A stretch of DNA of 64,000 nt from Eutreptiella sp. 'Long Island Sound 2002' (GCA_964036045.1 OZ038384.1:26294351-26358350), one strand, 5' to 3'; shown: positions 9,844 through 21,878, counted from the first letter of the stretch. Translations and numbers: made by a program. Notes: generated by a model not told the origin, from the letters alone.

Positions 9844-12363
9844 CACACTTTCCGCGTCTCACAGGACCCTTCTCACATCGCAGGCTTGAATTCGGCCCTG
9901 GGCTCGCCCCCACTCTCGTATGGTGCATCGCAGAACCGTCCACGGTCATCAGCTCCGCGGCATTGCCATTCCACCTCTCTACCTCATCAGTACTGCTTGG
10001 CTAGCGGCCCTACTTCCCGAGACTGGTGGTTCGTATACCCATCCGTCGGTGTCTCTTGCCCTTATGCTCCCCTTCGCCCCCGGCTCTGCTCCCCAGGTCC
10101 CCCGAATGAACGGAACTCCAGCTTCGTCATCACGAGCGGCCTAATCTAATTGCTCGCTGGCCAGCAGGGCCGTGTACATTATATCAGGCGCCGAGATGAC
10201 CCTTCATTCGCCAGACCAAGCACCTGCCTGTGTTTCTGCCGTTGGCTTCTGTCAGCTGTGTTCCCGGGCCCTTTGCCCCCACCCTTATTCCTCCACCCCC
10301 CTGGGCACCCCCTCTCGCCGATGCTTTCACGCGTCGCCCGGCTGGCAACAGCCCCCCTTTCCTTGCTTGTTTTCAGTCACACCCACTGACGCCGGAGGTC
10401 CAGTGGCCCTGGTAGGGTGACAGCCAGTAACATCAGGAAGCGCCCACCTCCTGCCTGTTTCTTCCCCGTACACGACGCGAATTGGCCTTACTGAATCCAA
10501 GGACAGCCACAGGTACACGCGCAGGGTGCCCAGCCGGCCGGCACAGCCCCATGACGACCCCTAGGGATCATCTGAGGCCCTGCCCAGCCCCAACCACCCC
10601 CGGTACATATCACTGTGTGCATACTTGAACCCTTAAGGAGTCGCAGAGGTGTTGACATGTTTTAAAAAAGGAGTGTTTTTGCCTTTGTTTGTCACCGCCC
10701 GGCTCCATTTCCGACATAGAAAGGTGACCCGAAAATGGCTAAAAACGTAATAAGGCTTTTCTTTTGATGGTGCTTTGCACCAGCAAAGGAAAGGCCAGAC
10801 CAAGCAGGAAAGACGAAGGATTCATCTCATCCTACTTTTCCACACCCTCCACAACATATCATGTACCATTGCTTCATTGAAACTTCTTCAACATGTTCAT
10901 CGTTATTTGTTATAAATACTTGATCATGCACATGCATGTTGTGCAATCTGACTTCCACGCCCAGATACCCTTCAGAGGCGATCGCAGCCCGCACACTGCC
11001 CTTCCCCATCTCGTGCAGCCCTCCTCCGCTTGTTACTGCCATTTTCTCCTCCTTTTGGTTGTTGCCTTTATCTAGGTCTGGGCTAAGGTCCGGCGGGGAG
11101 TGTGCTCTGAGATCTCCCAAGCCCCGCTACGTTTTGTGGCCATCGGAATACGTATATCCCATGGCGTTGAGTTGTCGATGCGGGGGTGGTACGTGGTCGC
11201 AAATCCGAACCCACAACGGGGTCTCGACGCCACCCCCTGACCGGGGGACGCGGTGCTCAATGTTCTCCTCCACGCCGTACACCACGGTCATGATGCCCTC
11301 GAAGTTGGGGACTAGTAGTGTTGATGGCCCACGTTGTAGCGTAGTGCAGCGTACCATGGCTCTGGTGGCTATGAATGAGGAAGCCAATGGGTTTGATGAC
11401 CCGGAAGTTGCGAGTGTGGGTGTTGCAGCGGGGGTTCTGAGAGGTTTTCTTGTTGTTCCGCCAGTTCTTGGCCCCCAGTGGTGCACTTGATACCTCAGAG
11501 GCGGTAGAATGCCGTTGACTCGTTACCATGCGAGGTTTTGTCCCTGGGTCACGCTGGGGCCAACACGCAAAGCAGGCAGTCAAAGCAGTGCGCTCAGGGC
11601 ATCTTCATAGAACAAAGCGTTCTAGAATCCTTGCCACTCTGCAAAGAAAGAACGAAAGTATGTAAAACAATAGAATGTGTACCCACTTACGGGAGGGTTA
11701 GGCAACTAATTGGGAATGGGGGAGCTTTATGGCAATAGACAATCGGTACCTACTCTAGCCCAACCTCAAGTCTCAGCTCTCTGGTGGCACGCAGATTTGG
11801 AGCTTGAATACCGCCAGCAAATCTGCTCAAAAATGAACCTAGAACACTCACATGGAAGGGGTGTCCCGACCAGCAACAAGCGAGGTCCTCGGAGCCAACA
11901 ACTTCGATGGCCAACTACGAGGCGTTCTCTCTCCCTCATCAATGGCTCATTTCAACCTTTTGCTGAGCTGGAGATATGGCCCCGTCATTCTCCCAGTTGA
12001 CCGATACCTATACTAGTGACCAATTTCTATGCCACCACATATAAATTGAAACCGTTCATAAGAAAAAGTAGTTTAAGGAGTATTGTTCTATTTTGGGACC
12101 ATGAAATGTTGATTAGATTTCCTTCCTATGACTAGGTAAGGATATTCCTACCCTTTAGGGCGCCGGGGCGTGCCTTGATGATGGTGCAAGAACCCATTTT
12201 GAGGAATTTTAAAAAGGAAATTCTTCGAAAGTTTTGCAAAAATTTTGAAGACCATGTAGCATGGCCCATTACTAAGTAAACTCACCACTACCTAGGCCGC
12301 TAATGTGCAAATGTGTCAGATGGATGCGATGGATGCCTGCAATCAAAGAATTGGTACATTAGA
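9844..12363. other. Unassigned region between LINE and element B
   Basis: The first kilobase is C-rich and may be LINE 3' non-coding sequence; no poly(A) tail is clear. Several 60-180 codon frames occur on both strands around 10936-11586, but none contains a recognisable motif and they overlap each other. From about 12000 the sequence is AT-rich. I see no gene I can support. Confidence 0.4.
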
Positions 12364-13314
12364 GACAGACGTCCTTGATTAGTGCCCTATAGATTTTGAT
12401 GAAATCCTGCACGTTTTTGATGGTGAAATCTGAAAGGCAAAGGAGCAAGTAGAGCAAGAACAGGATGTGGATCCAATCAATGAATAGTTTGAAATCCAGT
12501 GTAACACAGAAGGGCTGCAGATAGACAACGCAGGTATAGATACAAACATTCAATCACAAATGGATAAAACAAAAGATTTTACGTGAAAACTGGCCTGACT
12601 CTAGCCTCCAAGTTAGCATCAAGCACTTCATGTGCACTCTTTTGGATGAAATGGAGTTGGTTGGGAATATGGGGGAAAAGGAGCTAGGCCAGACACAGAT
12701 TGTGACTTGGCCAAGCAACTGAATTCAGAAACAGTTAAAAAGTAGAACCACAATAAGTGGTAGAAACAATTGGGTATAGGGGTCTTCGGGTGGGAGACCA
12801 CTAGGCTTAACCTCCAAGGCCTAAAGCATGAAATGCCTATTTTATTTCGGTATTTCCTCCATGAAGGAAAATACCTCCGCTCAGTTGAGTGGTAGGGGTG
12901 AACTTCAAGGGAGGCTAGGGTTATAACCCTAGTTACTTTGAGAAAGTGTACTTAAAGCTTCAAAACAGTGATAAAAATACTTAAGTTAGTCTTAGCATCA
13001 ACAAAAGGGTTTTAAGGGGGGCTTGGCGTGGATCAAGCCCTCCAAGAAAGACATGGCAGTGAATTTTTCTTACTCCCCTCTTGAGTACTAGTTGATCAAG
13101 CTAGTAGGACCAAGGAAAAAGGCTCAAATATTCCCAAAATAGTCAGAAAATGCATTAAACTTACCAAAAATATCCTCATCAGTTCATAGAAGCCTATCAC
13201 ACTGTAGGTACCCTTGAAAAACAGTGTAATGTACCGTGAATGATGTCCCTTCGATGGGGCATTCCTCAAAAGTCGCCAGCGAGCGACGAAAACGTTTTGA
13301 AAAAATTTGGGGGT

Positions 13315-13390
13315 AGTGGGGTGTGAACCCAGGACTCCCTCCCTAAAGTACATATGCTTGCCCACTAGGGTACAGTCGAACGCTCTAATG
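13315..13390 (-). repeat. tRNA-like sequence inside B LTR
   Basis: The minus strand reads CCTAGTGGGCAAGC (A-box-like) followed by CCTGGGTTCACACC (B-box-like). The spacing is that of a tRNA-derived SINE head. It is not a functional tRNA: no paired acceptor stem is evident. Confidence 0.4.
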
Positions 13391-14455
13391 CGGACCGCTA
13401 TCGCTGCATAAGCAGCACTTTAGTAAACGTCGTGACCAAGGGCCAGGGCGGAGCAATATTCCCAATGGAGGACACAAATCTCCAGGAGCTGAGAAAAATA
13501 GAAAATGAAACCAACAGGGTGTGAATCTTGTGGTTTGGCGAAAGGTGTAGCGATTTAAGAAGTCAAATCGCTAAAAATTGACAAAATCACGCGAGAAATC
13601 GTCATTTTTACACCAAAACTTAAAGTCGCAGACAAGCGCAACAGAAGCGGGCTTGAGAAAAAGGGTTGCGCAAGCTTAAACGGCTCTTGAAAAAGAAGGT
13701 ATGAGCCGTAGTTTTTAAAGTTCTAAAGGAAATTTTTGCACATTTGCTTAAAATTTTTTATAACTTTTAGGGAAAAGTATCCAAAATCAACCCACACCAC
13801 AGAGCAGGTGGACAACCCACCTCTCAGGTATGCCAGTGTCATTTCACACGCATGCATTGCGTTCGCGTTGGTTGCTTCGTTAAAACGTTAGGGTTGTCAA
13901 TGCTGTGTTCGTTGGGGGTTCGGGTGCTCCTCTCCTTTGCTCTGCACAGGTCAAAACAGGATTGAAAGGTATGCGATGCGAATGGAGCGCGCAGCGCGCA
14001 CGTAGGGTTAGAATATGGGCGGTACTCGCGATGCATGTGCGTAATTGAGGCATTCACACGCTGTGTAGCTTTCCCTGTGCCTCAATTCACCCTTGTTCAC
14101 TCTTCACAGGTAAGAAAAGAAAGTGCCTGCTCGTGTTCGTGTTGCCGCAGCGCTAAGGTAGGGTTGCTTAAAACGCTTAGGCTTGTTTATGATTCGCCGT
14201 TTGTTTAAGCGCGTAGGGTTGTTTTGCGCTCGTGTTTTCCTCGGCATTCACATGATGCACTGTGAGTAAGGTAGGTAAGCCCAGGAGGAGCGCAGCTCCT
14301 GGTTGAGTCACGGTTTGATTGGTTATGTTGGGTAAGATTAGGTAAGAGTAGGAGAAATTGGGAACCCTGTGCATATCTGTGCATGCATATGACGCATTAA
14401 AGGGTATGCCACGCGAAGTGCGCACGGTATAACTCTTGTTTAGGTTACTCAGGGG

Positions 14456-14489
14456 CTCCACCCTACGTTCTTTAAGAGAATGGGTGGAG
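14456..14489 (-). other. Conserved stem-loop in B LTR
   Basis: An 8 bp stem, CTCCACCC (14456-14463) with GGGTGGAG (14482-14489), encloses a TACGTTCTTTAAGAGAAT loop. The same position in the C LTRs forms a different but still paired stem, which argues for selected RNA structure. Confidence 0.5.
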
Positions 14490-15123
14490 TTCCTTAAGCT
14501 TGCTTGCTTGTACTGAGGTTCAGGAACAGCGTATTGTAGGGCAGCCTGAGAAGTGTATAACACGTGGAGGCTGTCTTGGTTCCTCAGTGTTGAACCTGAG
14601 TCAATGGCCTTTGCTTTACAGGTGGGAAGGTAAGGGCGATTGGTGCAGTCCCACTGTGGCAGCCCTAAAATATGCTGCGCGGATCACAAAAACAAATGAC
14701 TGCAACTCAACCAGGAGTGGTGAATGCAGTCCGACTTCACCGACATCCACGCTGTGCACGCACACTGAGCACTCCCTCCCTCCAAGCCCTGACACGGAAA
14801 TGCGTAGTGGCGCCCCTGTTAGGCCACAGCTGCTTAGTAGCGCTGTGTTCTCTTGCTTTCTCACAGGAGGGTCAATAGGACCGGAGACTTCCTTGACAGC
14901 AACTCCCAGTAGAGTGTGTAGGTGTTAGGGTCAGCAAGCCTGGCAGGTGTTGAGTGCAAGTGATGAGTGCTCACCCTGCCTTCCAAGGCTGCTTCTGGCG
15001 TTAGTGAGTGTAGTTTAGTGTTGTCTCCTGTCCCGCGTGCTTTTCCACGTTGGCAGGGGAATGCGTTAGCTTTTGGCGTTTAGCAAAAATGGGCGTTTTG
15101 TATGCCCTTAGCACACTTGGCCA

Positions 15124-15133
15124 CCCCTCCCCT
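15124..15133 (-). promoter_or_regulatory. Polypurine tract of element B
   Basis: The minus strand reads AGGGGAGGGG directly before TGGCC at the LTR start. The equivalent tract is present in C1 and C2. Confidence 0.7.
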
Positions 15134-15834
15134 GTAGTAGGTAGGGCTTTCGCCGTCTTCCCCCAAGGATAGGCGCCAGCACATAATTTGGGCGCCATAG
15201 GAGTGGTAATACTAACTGACTAGGAACTTCGGTCCGACATCAGCGAAGCCCGGTCTCCGGGAGCCACGCCAGGAAGAGAAGTGAGACACACACACACATA
15301 CGTAGCACACTTAGGGATATGGTAAACTCTGTAAAGAAGGGTAGAACCCCACGGATCTGGACCAGTCAGGGGTCCTACTTGTGGGCTCGCTTGTCCCCAA
15401 GGAGGGAAGGCACACCTTGCCTCATAACACCTTGCTTGTCATTCCCCCCTGGTGTAGTAAGCCACCATTCCTTGTTGGCTCCCCAAGGTCATTACATCAG
15501 GGCAATCCCCATGCAACACATGGTGTACAAGGCATACACTCGCTGGGTGGTTGCAAACCTGATAAGCGGCCACCTGGTCCACGCTGAAAACCATAGGCAT
15601 GGGACTGCAGGGCACAGACAGGGTCAGTGCAGTGCTCAGTAAGCAGTGGTCTGTGTAAAACCAATGGCCTTCGGCCAGGGAGTGGTTGTCACGGGGGGCT
15701 AACGGTCCTGTCCTGCGATGCAATTCGGGGCAACTGTGACAACTGCTCTTACACCCATACACAGGTACGTCTGCACAAGAGTGCTCACTGCACCTGTAAG
15801 GTTAGAACACAGTCAGTAGACTGACACAGGAAAA
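15134..15834 (-). other. Element B 3' untranslated region
   Basis: About 700 bases lie between the pol stop and the polypurine tract, with no supported ORF. Confidence 0.6.
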
Positions 15835-16599
15835 TTAGTTGTTCTTTTTAATCCAGGACAGTGTCTCAGCACGGGTTAGTAGCTGACCCTCGTTGTTCTG
15901 AACGGAGTAGGGGCGGAAGATGGGGTTCATACTCTCATCTGGTTGTATGAAGGCTGATATAGGTTCCGAGGTCGCCTCAGATAACCCATAGCCATCCCAC
16001 AGGGTTAGGAATTTCCAGCCCTGCTTATGCTCGTGGCAAGCAATACCTGCAACCACGTAGTAACCATCGACTGCCACCTCATCGGCAGTCATCTCTTCGA
16101 GTTCGTCTGCTTCCTCTGGATTGGCAGCTTTCTCTAGGTTTATACGCTGGACCTCACTGTCGCTGAGGCGCCACTCATCCCAGGACAAATCGTCAGGGGA
16201 GTGATAGTGCCTCAACTGTTTAGGGGCACACAGCAGTTCACCACCTAGACGTGGTTTGCACCTGACATGGATCCTGGATCTATCTATCCTGATGATACGA
16301 TAGGGTCCAAAATAAGGGTCCTGTAGGCAGTTACGTGGCCAGGAGGGTAGGCGTGAATGGTGAACCAAAACAAGGTCACCAACCTTGAAGCTGGCAGGTC
16401 CCCGTAGGCGGTTCCCCCGGCGCAGTTCACGGTCACGAATGTGCCTCGGGTTAGTACCAGCCTGGTTAGCCATAGACTGCTTGTGTTCCAGCCAATCTCC
16501 CACAGGGCTCTTGAAGTCCTCAGGAAAGGGGGTTTTGAAGAACCAAGCAGGTCGTCCTCCATGGAACAGTTCGTGTGGGGTGAAACCCGTAGAAGAGCT
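15835..16599 (-). pseudogene. Element B integrase C-terminus with chromodomain-like end
   Basis: Reading from the D junction, the frame encodes the integrase tail (TGFTPHELF, then GDLVLVHHSRLPSWPR and DPYFGPYRI) and a degraded chromodomain (HKQGWKFLTLWDGYGLSEATSEP), ending at 15835. The same order and wording occur in C2 (61156-64000). The Trp of the usual EATWEP is Ser here. The N-terminal half of integrase is on the other side of element D at 23051-23712 and upstream. Confidence 0.85.
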
Positions 16600-16623
16600 C
16601 CCTAGTGACCCCTTTTGCACACC
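16600..16623 (+). repeat. D left terminal inverted repeat
   Basis: Starts CCCTAGTGACCCCTTTTGCA and runs 24 bp before diverging. It is the inverted copy of 23027-23050. Confidence 0.88.
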
Positions 16624-16639
16624 ATGGTGCCATGTCCTA

Positions 16640-17162
16640 TGTTCAACCGGTGTTCAACTGACTTCACCTGGGCCCTTGAACCACCCCTGAACAGCGGTTG
16701 AACACCCCCACCGCGCGTAGTGCAATTTTACCAAAAATTAAACTTTTGACGTATCACCATGCCATTCCAAACCATCCATGACGATGTACCATGCTTTTAA
16801 CAACATACTAATGCCCAATGCACTATTCCATGCCATACCCCTCACATTGCCACTCCCTTTCTATCATGTCCAAGAGTAGCGTCAACGCCGCCTTGGTGTT
16901 CAACCATGCGGTTGAACACCCCACTTGACACATTCCCCTAAGCTTTGACCTTCATTGTGGTCCTTTGGCTTCCATTCTATCGTGGATGGTGTTCAGAGGT
17001 TTTTGCAGTGTGCACCTGCCTTATCCAAATCAATTATAACCACAAAACCATGGATTTTCTGCTACTTTCACATTGCCGCCCATACGCGTTCGGCCATGTT
17101 CAACTGCGTGTTCAACCGCGCGGTTGAACACGGTTGAACACGGTTGAACACGGTTGAACACA
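16640..17162. repeat. D left subterminal GTTCAACCG clusters
   Basis: Clusters lie at about 16641-16705, 16899-16920 and 17097-17162. The last has four consecutive CGGTTGAACA units at 10 bp period. They mirror clusters at the other end of D and may be transposase-binding sites. Confidence 0.75.
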
Positions 17163-17895
17163 CACTGGAGCGCGTTAGGAGAAATGCCGCACGTAATCGC
17201 AATCACACAGCAATGGCACCAACAATTCACGTCAAATTGGATGAACAATCCCAGTGCCTGTCACCATGGGAACCCCAGGTCCAGGAGTTCAGTGCGCATC
17301 GGAGCGGGAAGGCGGTGCCACGCGATAGATGTATACGCCACCGTGGCATACCTTTCACCCTCCCATCGCTCCGGCCCATGCGTACGCCACGCATTGAAAA
17401 TCACCCCTTTCGTGCATCCACAACAACCCCTTGCACAATTTGACGCCCACGTTGCATCCATGCTTGACGCTGCGCCCCCCCCTCCCCCCCACTGCCCATC
17501 CACGCCGTAGTAAAGAAACCACCACCACGGAAATCACCCACCGCCACCACCCCACTCAACGCGGAGTCATCCCTTGGATGTTTGTGTACATCCATGGGTG
17601 CACATCCGTTGCCCCACACGATGGAAATTGCGGTGTAACTGAGGGACGGTAAACAAACCGTGAGGAAATTATTTACAAGGCGCACAACATGTGCATCATC
17701 ATGTGTCCTCTTAGACATGCCCACGTGTGTAAACGTCGGAAACTTCCTTGTTGCTCCCCATAGGATCCGGGGGTACTCTCCTCCATGTTTCTTCTTGTGG
17801 AGCCATCCCTTCAAGCCTTGTAAGGCTTCATGGACCTTGTCGGCTAGTCACTTTGAGTCCACGGCCCATAGCGCTTGCGTCTCCGGTCCGACCTC
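17163..17895. other. D 3' flank, no gene seen
   Basis: This lies between the end of D gene 2 and the left subterminal arrays. Only short overlapping frames occur, none with a recognisable motif. Confidence 0.5.
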
Positions 17896-18756
17896 CTACT
17901 TCCCATCATCGGCACACTCCTTCTCCCTTGTGCTCGCCATTGCCCTTTCGCTCCCACCTTCGTGCATGCCGTCTTGAGGTCCACCTTCCTCCTTTGCATC
18001 ATCTCCAACATGAGGTCGTTCATTCTCCTTGGCATCGTGCTCCACCTTGGGGTTGTTGAGGGCATCGGACATGCCCTCCTTGTTGGCATCGTCCACGGAC
18101 GTGCCCTCCTTGTTCGAATCCTCCACGGACATGTTCTCCTTGTTGGAATCGTCCACGTCATTTGAAGTGCTCTCCTTCATGGGATCCTCGGAGTCCTCCT
18201 TGGTGCCATTGTCCGACGCATTGGTGGTACTTCCCGCGATTGCTTCCGTGCTTGCGATTGCTTCCGTGCTTGCCCCATCTTGACCTCCATCTTTTGTATC
18301 TCCGCTCTCGGTTGCCGCGTCTTGGCCTCCATGTTTTGCATCTCCGCTCTCGGTTTCCTTGTCGTGGCCTCCATGTCTTGCATCTCCGCTCTCGGTTTCC
18401 TTGGTCGCTTTCTCCATGTTCTCCTCCCACTTCGCCAACATGGCCTTTGCCTCATCCTCGCTCGTGAACGCTGTGTGGCGGAGGCGCACAATGACTGGCC
18501 ACGTGACGTTGGCCTCACTCTGCTCTCCGGGCCATTGGGGGGGGAGTTTCACCATCTCCTCCCCCTTCCGTGGCTTGGGGTCGTCCTTCGTTGGCTTTGC
18601 CACGGCGCCCACTGCGATGCGGTGGCGCTTGTCTGGACCCTCGGTCAGCACCCACCGTACTGCGGATTCCGCTGGCAACCCGAACTTCTCACGTGCCTCT
18701 TGGCGCTTCTCGTCGAGGCGGCGTTTTTCCTCCAATCGTTGCACTTTCACCATCTC
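17896..18756 (-). CDS. D gene 2, exon 3 (charged repeat protein)
   Basis: This exon follows an acceptor (TTTTGCATAG before 18756) and runs to the stop at 17896. It begins with a strongly charged, coiled-coil-prone helix (EEKRRLDEKRQEAREKF). A short folded-looking segment follows (RWVLTEGPDKRHRIAVGAV ... WPVIVRLRHTAFTSEDEAKAML). Then come imperfect repeats of ETESGDAKHGGQD type and a long acidic Ser/Asn/Glu tail. It joins exon 2 in phase 0. I recognise no family. By position it could be the accessory DNA-binding or regulatory protein of a two-gene transposon, but that is only inference. Confidence 0.5.
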   Translation of the reverse strand, partial: EMVKVQRLEEKRRLDEKRQEAREKFGLPAESAVRWVLTEGPDKRHRIAVGAVAKPTKDDPKPRKGEEMVKLPPQWPGEQSEANVTWPVIVRLRHTAFTSEDEAKAMLAKWEENMEKATKETESGDARHGGHDKETESGDAKHGGQDAATESGDTKDGGQDGASTEAIASTEAIAGSTTNASDNGTKEDSEDPMKESTSNDVDDSNKENMSVEDSNKEGTSVDDANKEGMSDALNNPKVEHDAKENERPHVGDDAKEEGGPQDGMHEGGSERAMASTREKECADDGK

Positions 18757-18960
18757 CTATGCAAAAGCGTTGCAGAGAGTTCAACCGCGTTCAACCGCGT
18801 TCAACCGTGTTCAACCGACCGGTTGAAGTGTTCAACCGTGTTCAACCGTGTTTCACGACGTACCGCCACACACTATAGCACCGGCATGCTTCGACGTTGT
18901 GAAGGCGCATTGCAACCAAATGTAGAGGCATATGCATACGCAGGAACATGGGGACATCAC
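18757..18960 (-). other. D gene 2, intron 2 (204 bp) with GTTCAACCG array
   Basis: Donor GAAGAG|GTGATG and acceptor GCATAG|GAG both fall between codons, so exon phases agree. The array at 18779-18856 has about seven motif copies, mostly at 10 bp period. Confidence 0.55.
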
Positions 18961-19619
18961 CTCTTCTGCTGGTGCGCTTGCTTGCACCGTGGTACTTGTG
19001 CTTGCACTTGTCTCCATTGCGCCACTTACCTCCATCGCGCCACTTGCCTCTCTCGCGGCACTTGCCTCCGTCGCGCCACTTGCCTCCATCGCGCTACTTG
19101 CCTTCGTCGCGCCACTTGCCTTCGCTGTGCCACTTGCCTCCGTCACGTTCGGTGTTGACCGTTGTCCTTCCTTTGCTCCCACATTTGCGTTGTTGGCGTC
19201 TTTGGGCCGCAGAGATGCCTTCTCCTTCTTGTCCTTGTCCTTTTTGTCCTTCTTTGGTTTTGCTTCGATCTTCTTCTTCTTGTTTGCCTTGGGAGCCTCC
19301 TTTTTCTTGGGAGGTGTCCACCCCTCATCATTGTCCGACAATTGGCTTGCACTTGACCCTTTTGAGTCGGACGACGAGTCCGCTGACGTTGCCACCCGTT
19401 GCCGCTTTTTGGAATGCACTCCCCGCCCGTCCTTCTTCTTCTCCTTGTCCTTTTTCCTCGGGTCCATTTCTTCACGAGGCCGTCGTGATCGGAAATTCAT
19501 GCACCTGGCCCATGCCACCATTCATCGATGGGTAATGGCGGCCATGCTCCATGGAGCATGACCGGCGGTCCGCGTTTGTCAATGACGAACATGTGGGGTG
19601 GGACGTCTTGGGCCGACAA
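18961..19619 (-). CDS. D gene 2, exon 2 (Lys/Ala-rich, one frameshift)
   Basis: It starts after acceptor CTCTTAG (19620-19622) with LSAQDVPPHMFVIDKRGPPV and a Trp-rich segment ending WWHGPG. Continuation requires a 1-2 base frameshift near 19505. It then reads MDPRKKDKEKKK, a basic nuclear-localisation-like region, and a block of EASGATKASSAM-like short repeats, to a donor at 18960. The first part joins exon 1 in phase 0, which supports the splice model. No known domain is visible. The frameshift may be real decay or an unmodelled exon boundary. Confidence 0.45.
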
Positions 19620-19921
19620 CTAAGAGAGATGAGCGGTTGAATGGGGTTGAGGTGCGAAACCGACCGGTTGAACACCGGTTGAACACATGTGACCACCACC
19701 TCATATGCACGGCACCCTCAGCGCACTAACACAGGGTATTCAATTATTGAACCATGTATGCATCCCAGACATGCAGGTCTCAATGTCCTAGCCACCAATT
19801 GCCCAAAACATCCACTCCGAACGTGTCACACACGGACTGTATCCATACTCTCTCCGTTCGCTTTGCTTCAACTGCCCGGTTGAACACGGTTGAACACCGG
19901 TTGAACACTTGTTGCACACAC
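19620..19921 (-). other. D gene 2, intron 1 (302 bp) with two GTTCAACCG arrays
   Basis: The donor GAGCAG|GTGTGTGC is followed within 12 bases by array 19867-19912. A second array at 19632-19688 precedes the acceptor CTCTCTTAG. Both exon junctions are phase 0. Confidence 0.55.
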
Positions 19922-20627
19922 CTGCTCCACGCCTCGCATCATTGACGAAGTGCTTGTGGCCGCATTGGGTAGTGTGGTTGGTGGTGCAACCGCTGCAGGT
20001 GCCTCCTCCATGCTGGACTTCTTGCTGCGCCCGCCACTTGATATGGTTCCCCCGACCTCGACCATGGATGGCGGTGACGCGTTGTAGTTGGTGGCGTCGG
20101 AGGCGTCATACCAATTGTGCGGCACGGACTCCACGTTTTTAAAAAAGAATTGCGGCCCATGGCCCTTGCCATGGCCGCCACTTCGGCCAGCACACCCAGG
20201 GCCGGTCCATTGGGGTGCCACTGCAGTACATCCTCCGGTACATGAACCGGGGTGTGATGTCCCGGAGCCATCTCCATTGAGGGGAGTCATCCGCCAACGA
20301 CGATGAGTCGTGGCACACCCCAAACTGGGTCAACTCCTCCTTCGCTGGGAACAAAGCATCCAACGCTGGGACCACTGGTGGCAAAGGCAAGGATGCTCCT
20401 CCTGTTGTACCCCCCCCTATCGGCCCCGTTGATCCCGTAGGCCCACTTTGGGTCGGCGCAATTACATTTGGGTGTGGCAATTGCGGCGCGGCCAATTGCA
20501 GTGGTCCCAATTGCGGCACTTGGGCACCTTGTGGTGCTTGCGGTCCTTGTACCCCTTGTGCGGCTTGTAAGAACTGCATGAGTGCGAGCCCAATCGCTTG
20601 TTGCGCCGACGCTTGTTGTCCTTCCAT
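19922..20627 (-). CDS. D gene 2, exon 1 (Gln/Pro-rich N-terminus, one frameshift)
   Basis: ATG at 20627 begins a Gln/Ala/Pro-rich region (GPQAPQGAQVPQLGPLQ), then a Gly-rich linker and a segment with DDSPQWRWLRDITPRF. The frame hits a stop at 20139. The frame that continues to the donor (through NVESVPHNWYDASDATNY) is one base away, and a T run near 20145 is a likely slip point. No family is recognised. The N-terminus resembles low-complexity activator or DNA-binding protein leaders. Confidence 0.45.
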
Positions 20628-20801
20628 GACGCCCCCCTAAAAACAAAGAAAAGTAGACACTCGCGCGGTTGAACATGCTTGCACACCTCAACCGACCGGT
20701 TGAACAACTTGAAGTGCCGCTGAACACGGTTGCACACGGAACACGGAGCATAAAGTATGAAGCACCAACGACAAACCACATAGCCCACACCTAGAGTTTG
20801 A
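20628..20801. repeat. D intergenic GTTCAACCG cluster
   Basis: The spacer between gene 1 (stop at 20802) and gene 2 (start 20627) holds four or five motif copies at 20663-20735, including a CAACCGACCGGTTG palindrome. It is the probable promoter region of gene 2. Confidence 0.55.
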
Positions 20802-21878
20802 TCATTCTCCACCCGCACTCGTATGTTCCCACCGTGGTAGCTCTTTTGCCAGAAAGATCCTTTCGTGCGCTTGTTTTAGCATGCGCTTATCACGAGCTAC
20901 ACGCCCACCGGGGCCACCGCCACGCCCACTTGAGCATAAGAAGTGGTCTTTTAATATATAGTTTAGTGATTCTACTATATCCCCACTAAACATTCCCGCC
21001 CCCCATGGGTAAATATTTTTCAGAACCTCCGTAGCCTCTGTTCTAAGCCAAAAAAGGTAAGGCGACCGCTTATGCGGACAAATTGATTCCTGAAATCGAC
21101 GTGCCACATCACAATGAACCGTGTGCGGTCATCCACGCGGAGCATTGGTTTTGAAGTGCACCCTTTGGCCGTAGTGCAATCCAAACCTTTATCGTACAAA
21201 GCGCGGAATTTTCCATCAAGGTGCGTTGTGCGCCGCACCTTAGTGTTCATCCATCGTTCACGCCTACTACACCATGTGGAAAAAGAGTAGATGCTTCCAA
21301 TGGCATAGTAAGGGGACAATCCTAAAAGTAGACGCAACCATGGAGAGTCTCCACCCAACATGATTCGTGCACGATAATAAACATTATTCATTTGGATGTA
21401 TCCACTATCAATGATAGTTTGGATGTGTTGCAACGTGGCACAAAATAAGACACGCATTGCTTCGTCGTCATGTTCAGATGTCAATGCGACATCCAATGTC
21501 CAATTATATTGAAGAGTGCGGGCCTTTTCCATGTGATTGGCAAAGCCAATCGCAATTTGCACCCATGGGCGTGAGCCACATGGGAACCCGTCGCCTCTAA
21601 TTATGATGACGAATAATTGCTCGCCATCGATCATTGGAAAGTCCATGGACTCCATGAGCTCCTTTTGTGTTGCGACATAATTAAAGAAATGCAGTAAGTC
21701 CCATCGTACACCAACTTTGCCATTGTGAATAGTGGTTTCCAATTTTTGCGCCTTACCCAATCGTTGCCATTCACGGTGCATACGCTTGAAAGATGGAAAT
21801 GGGTGCACCCAATGAAGATCCAACTTTTCTTGGGCAGCTTTTGTTCGCCGGTTGGCCCAAGATATTAGATTCTTGTAC
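20802..21878 (-). CDS. D gene 1, exon 2: DDE-type transposase-like core
   Basis: After acceptor AAATTTAG the exon encodes a transposase-like protein. Candidate acidic residues are the Asp of IIRGDGFP, the Asp of MLGGDSPWLRLLLGL followed by a TWC segment, and the Glu of GDIVESLNYILKDHF followed by SSGRGG. This order resembles transposases of the CMC/KDZ-like and GDG-type groups, an assignment made from motif layout only. A one-base frameshift near 21085 separates the two Asp from the Glu, so this copy is probably inactive unless a further intron is hidden there. The stop is at 20802. Confidence 0.55.

Larger units (their letters stand above)
12364..15123 (-). repeat. Element B 3' LTR (about 2.76 kb)
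   Basis: Its low-coordinate end matches the start of the truncated 5' LTR (12364-13074 against 39753-40461). Its high-coordinate end is set by the polypurine tract followed by TGGCCAAG. Parts of 14100-15123 align with the LTRs of C1 and C2, and total length is close to theirs (2773 and 3056). On the element strand the ends read TGG...TTTC/TGTC rather than TG...CA, so boundaries may be off by a few bases. Confidence 0.75.

Noticed and set aside
9447-9889. Pro-rich and Gly/Arg-rich ORFs on both strands
   Set aside because: Derived from C-runs at the end of the LINE C-terminal frame; the RNase H frame explains the region better.
10936-11490. 184-codon + strand ORF as a host gene
   Set aside because: An opposite-strand frame of similar length overlaps it, no motif is recognised, and no splice or start context distinguishes it.
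18280-19561. Long + strand ORFs (292 and 209 codons) opposite D gene 2
   Set aside because: They mirror low-complexity repeats of the minus-strand exons; the minus frames carry the splice-phase agreement.
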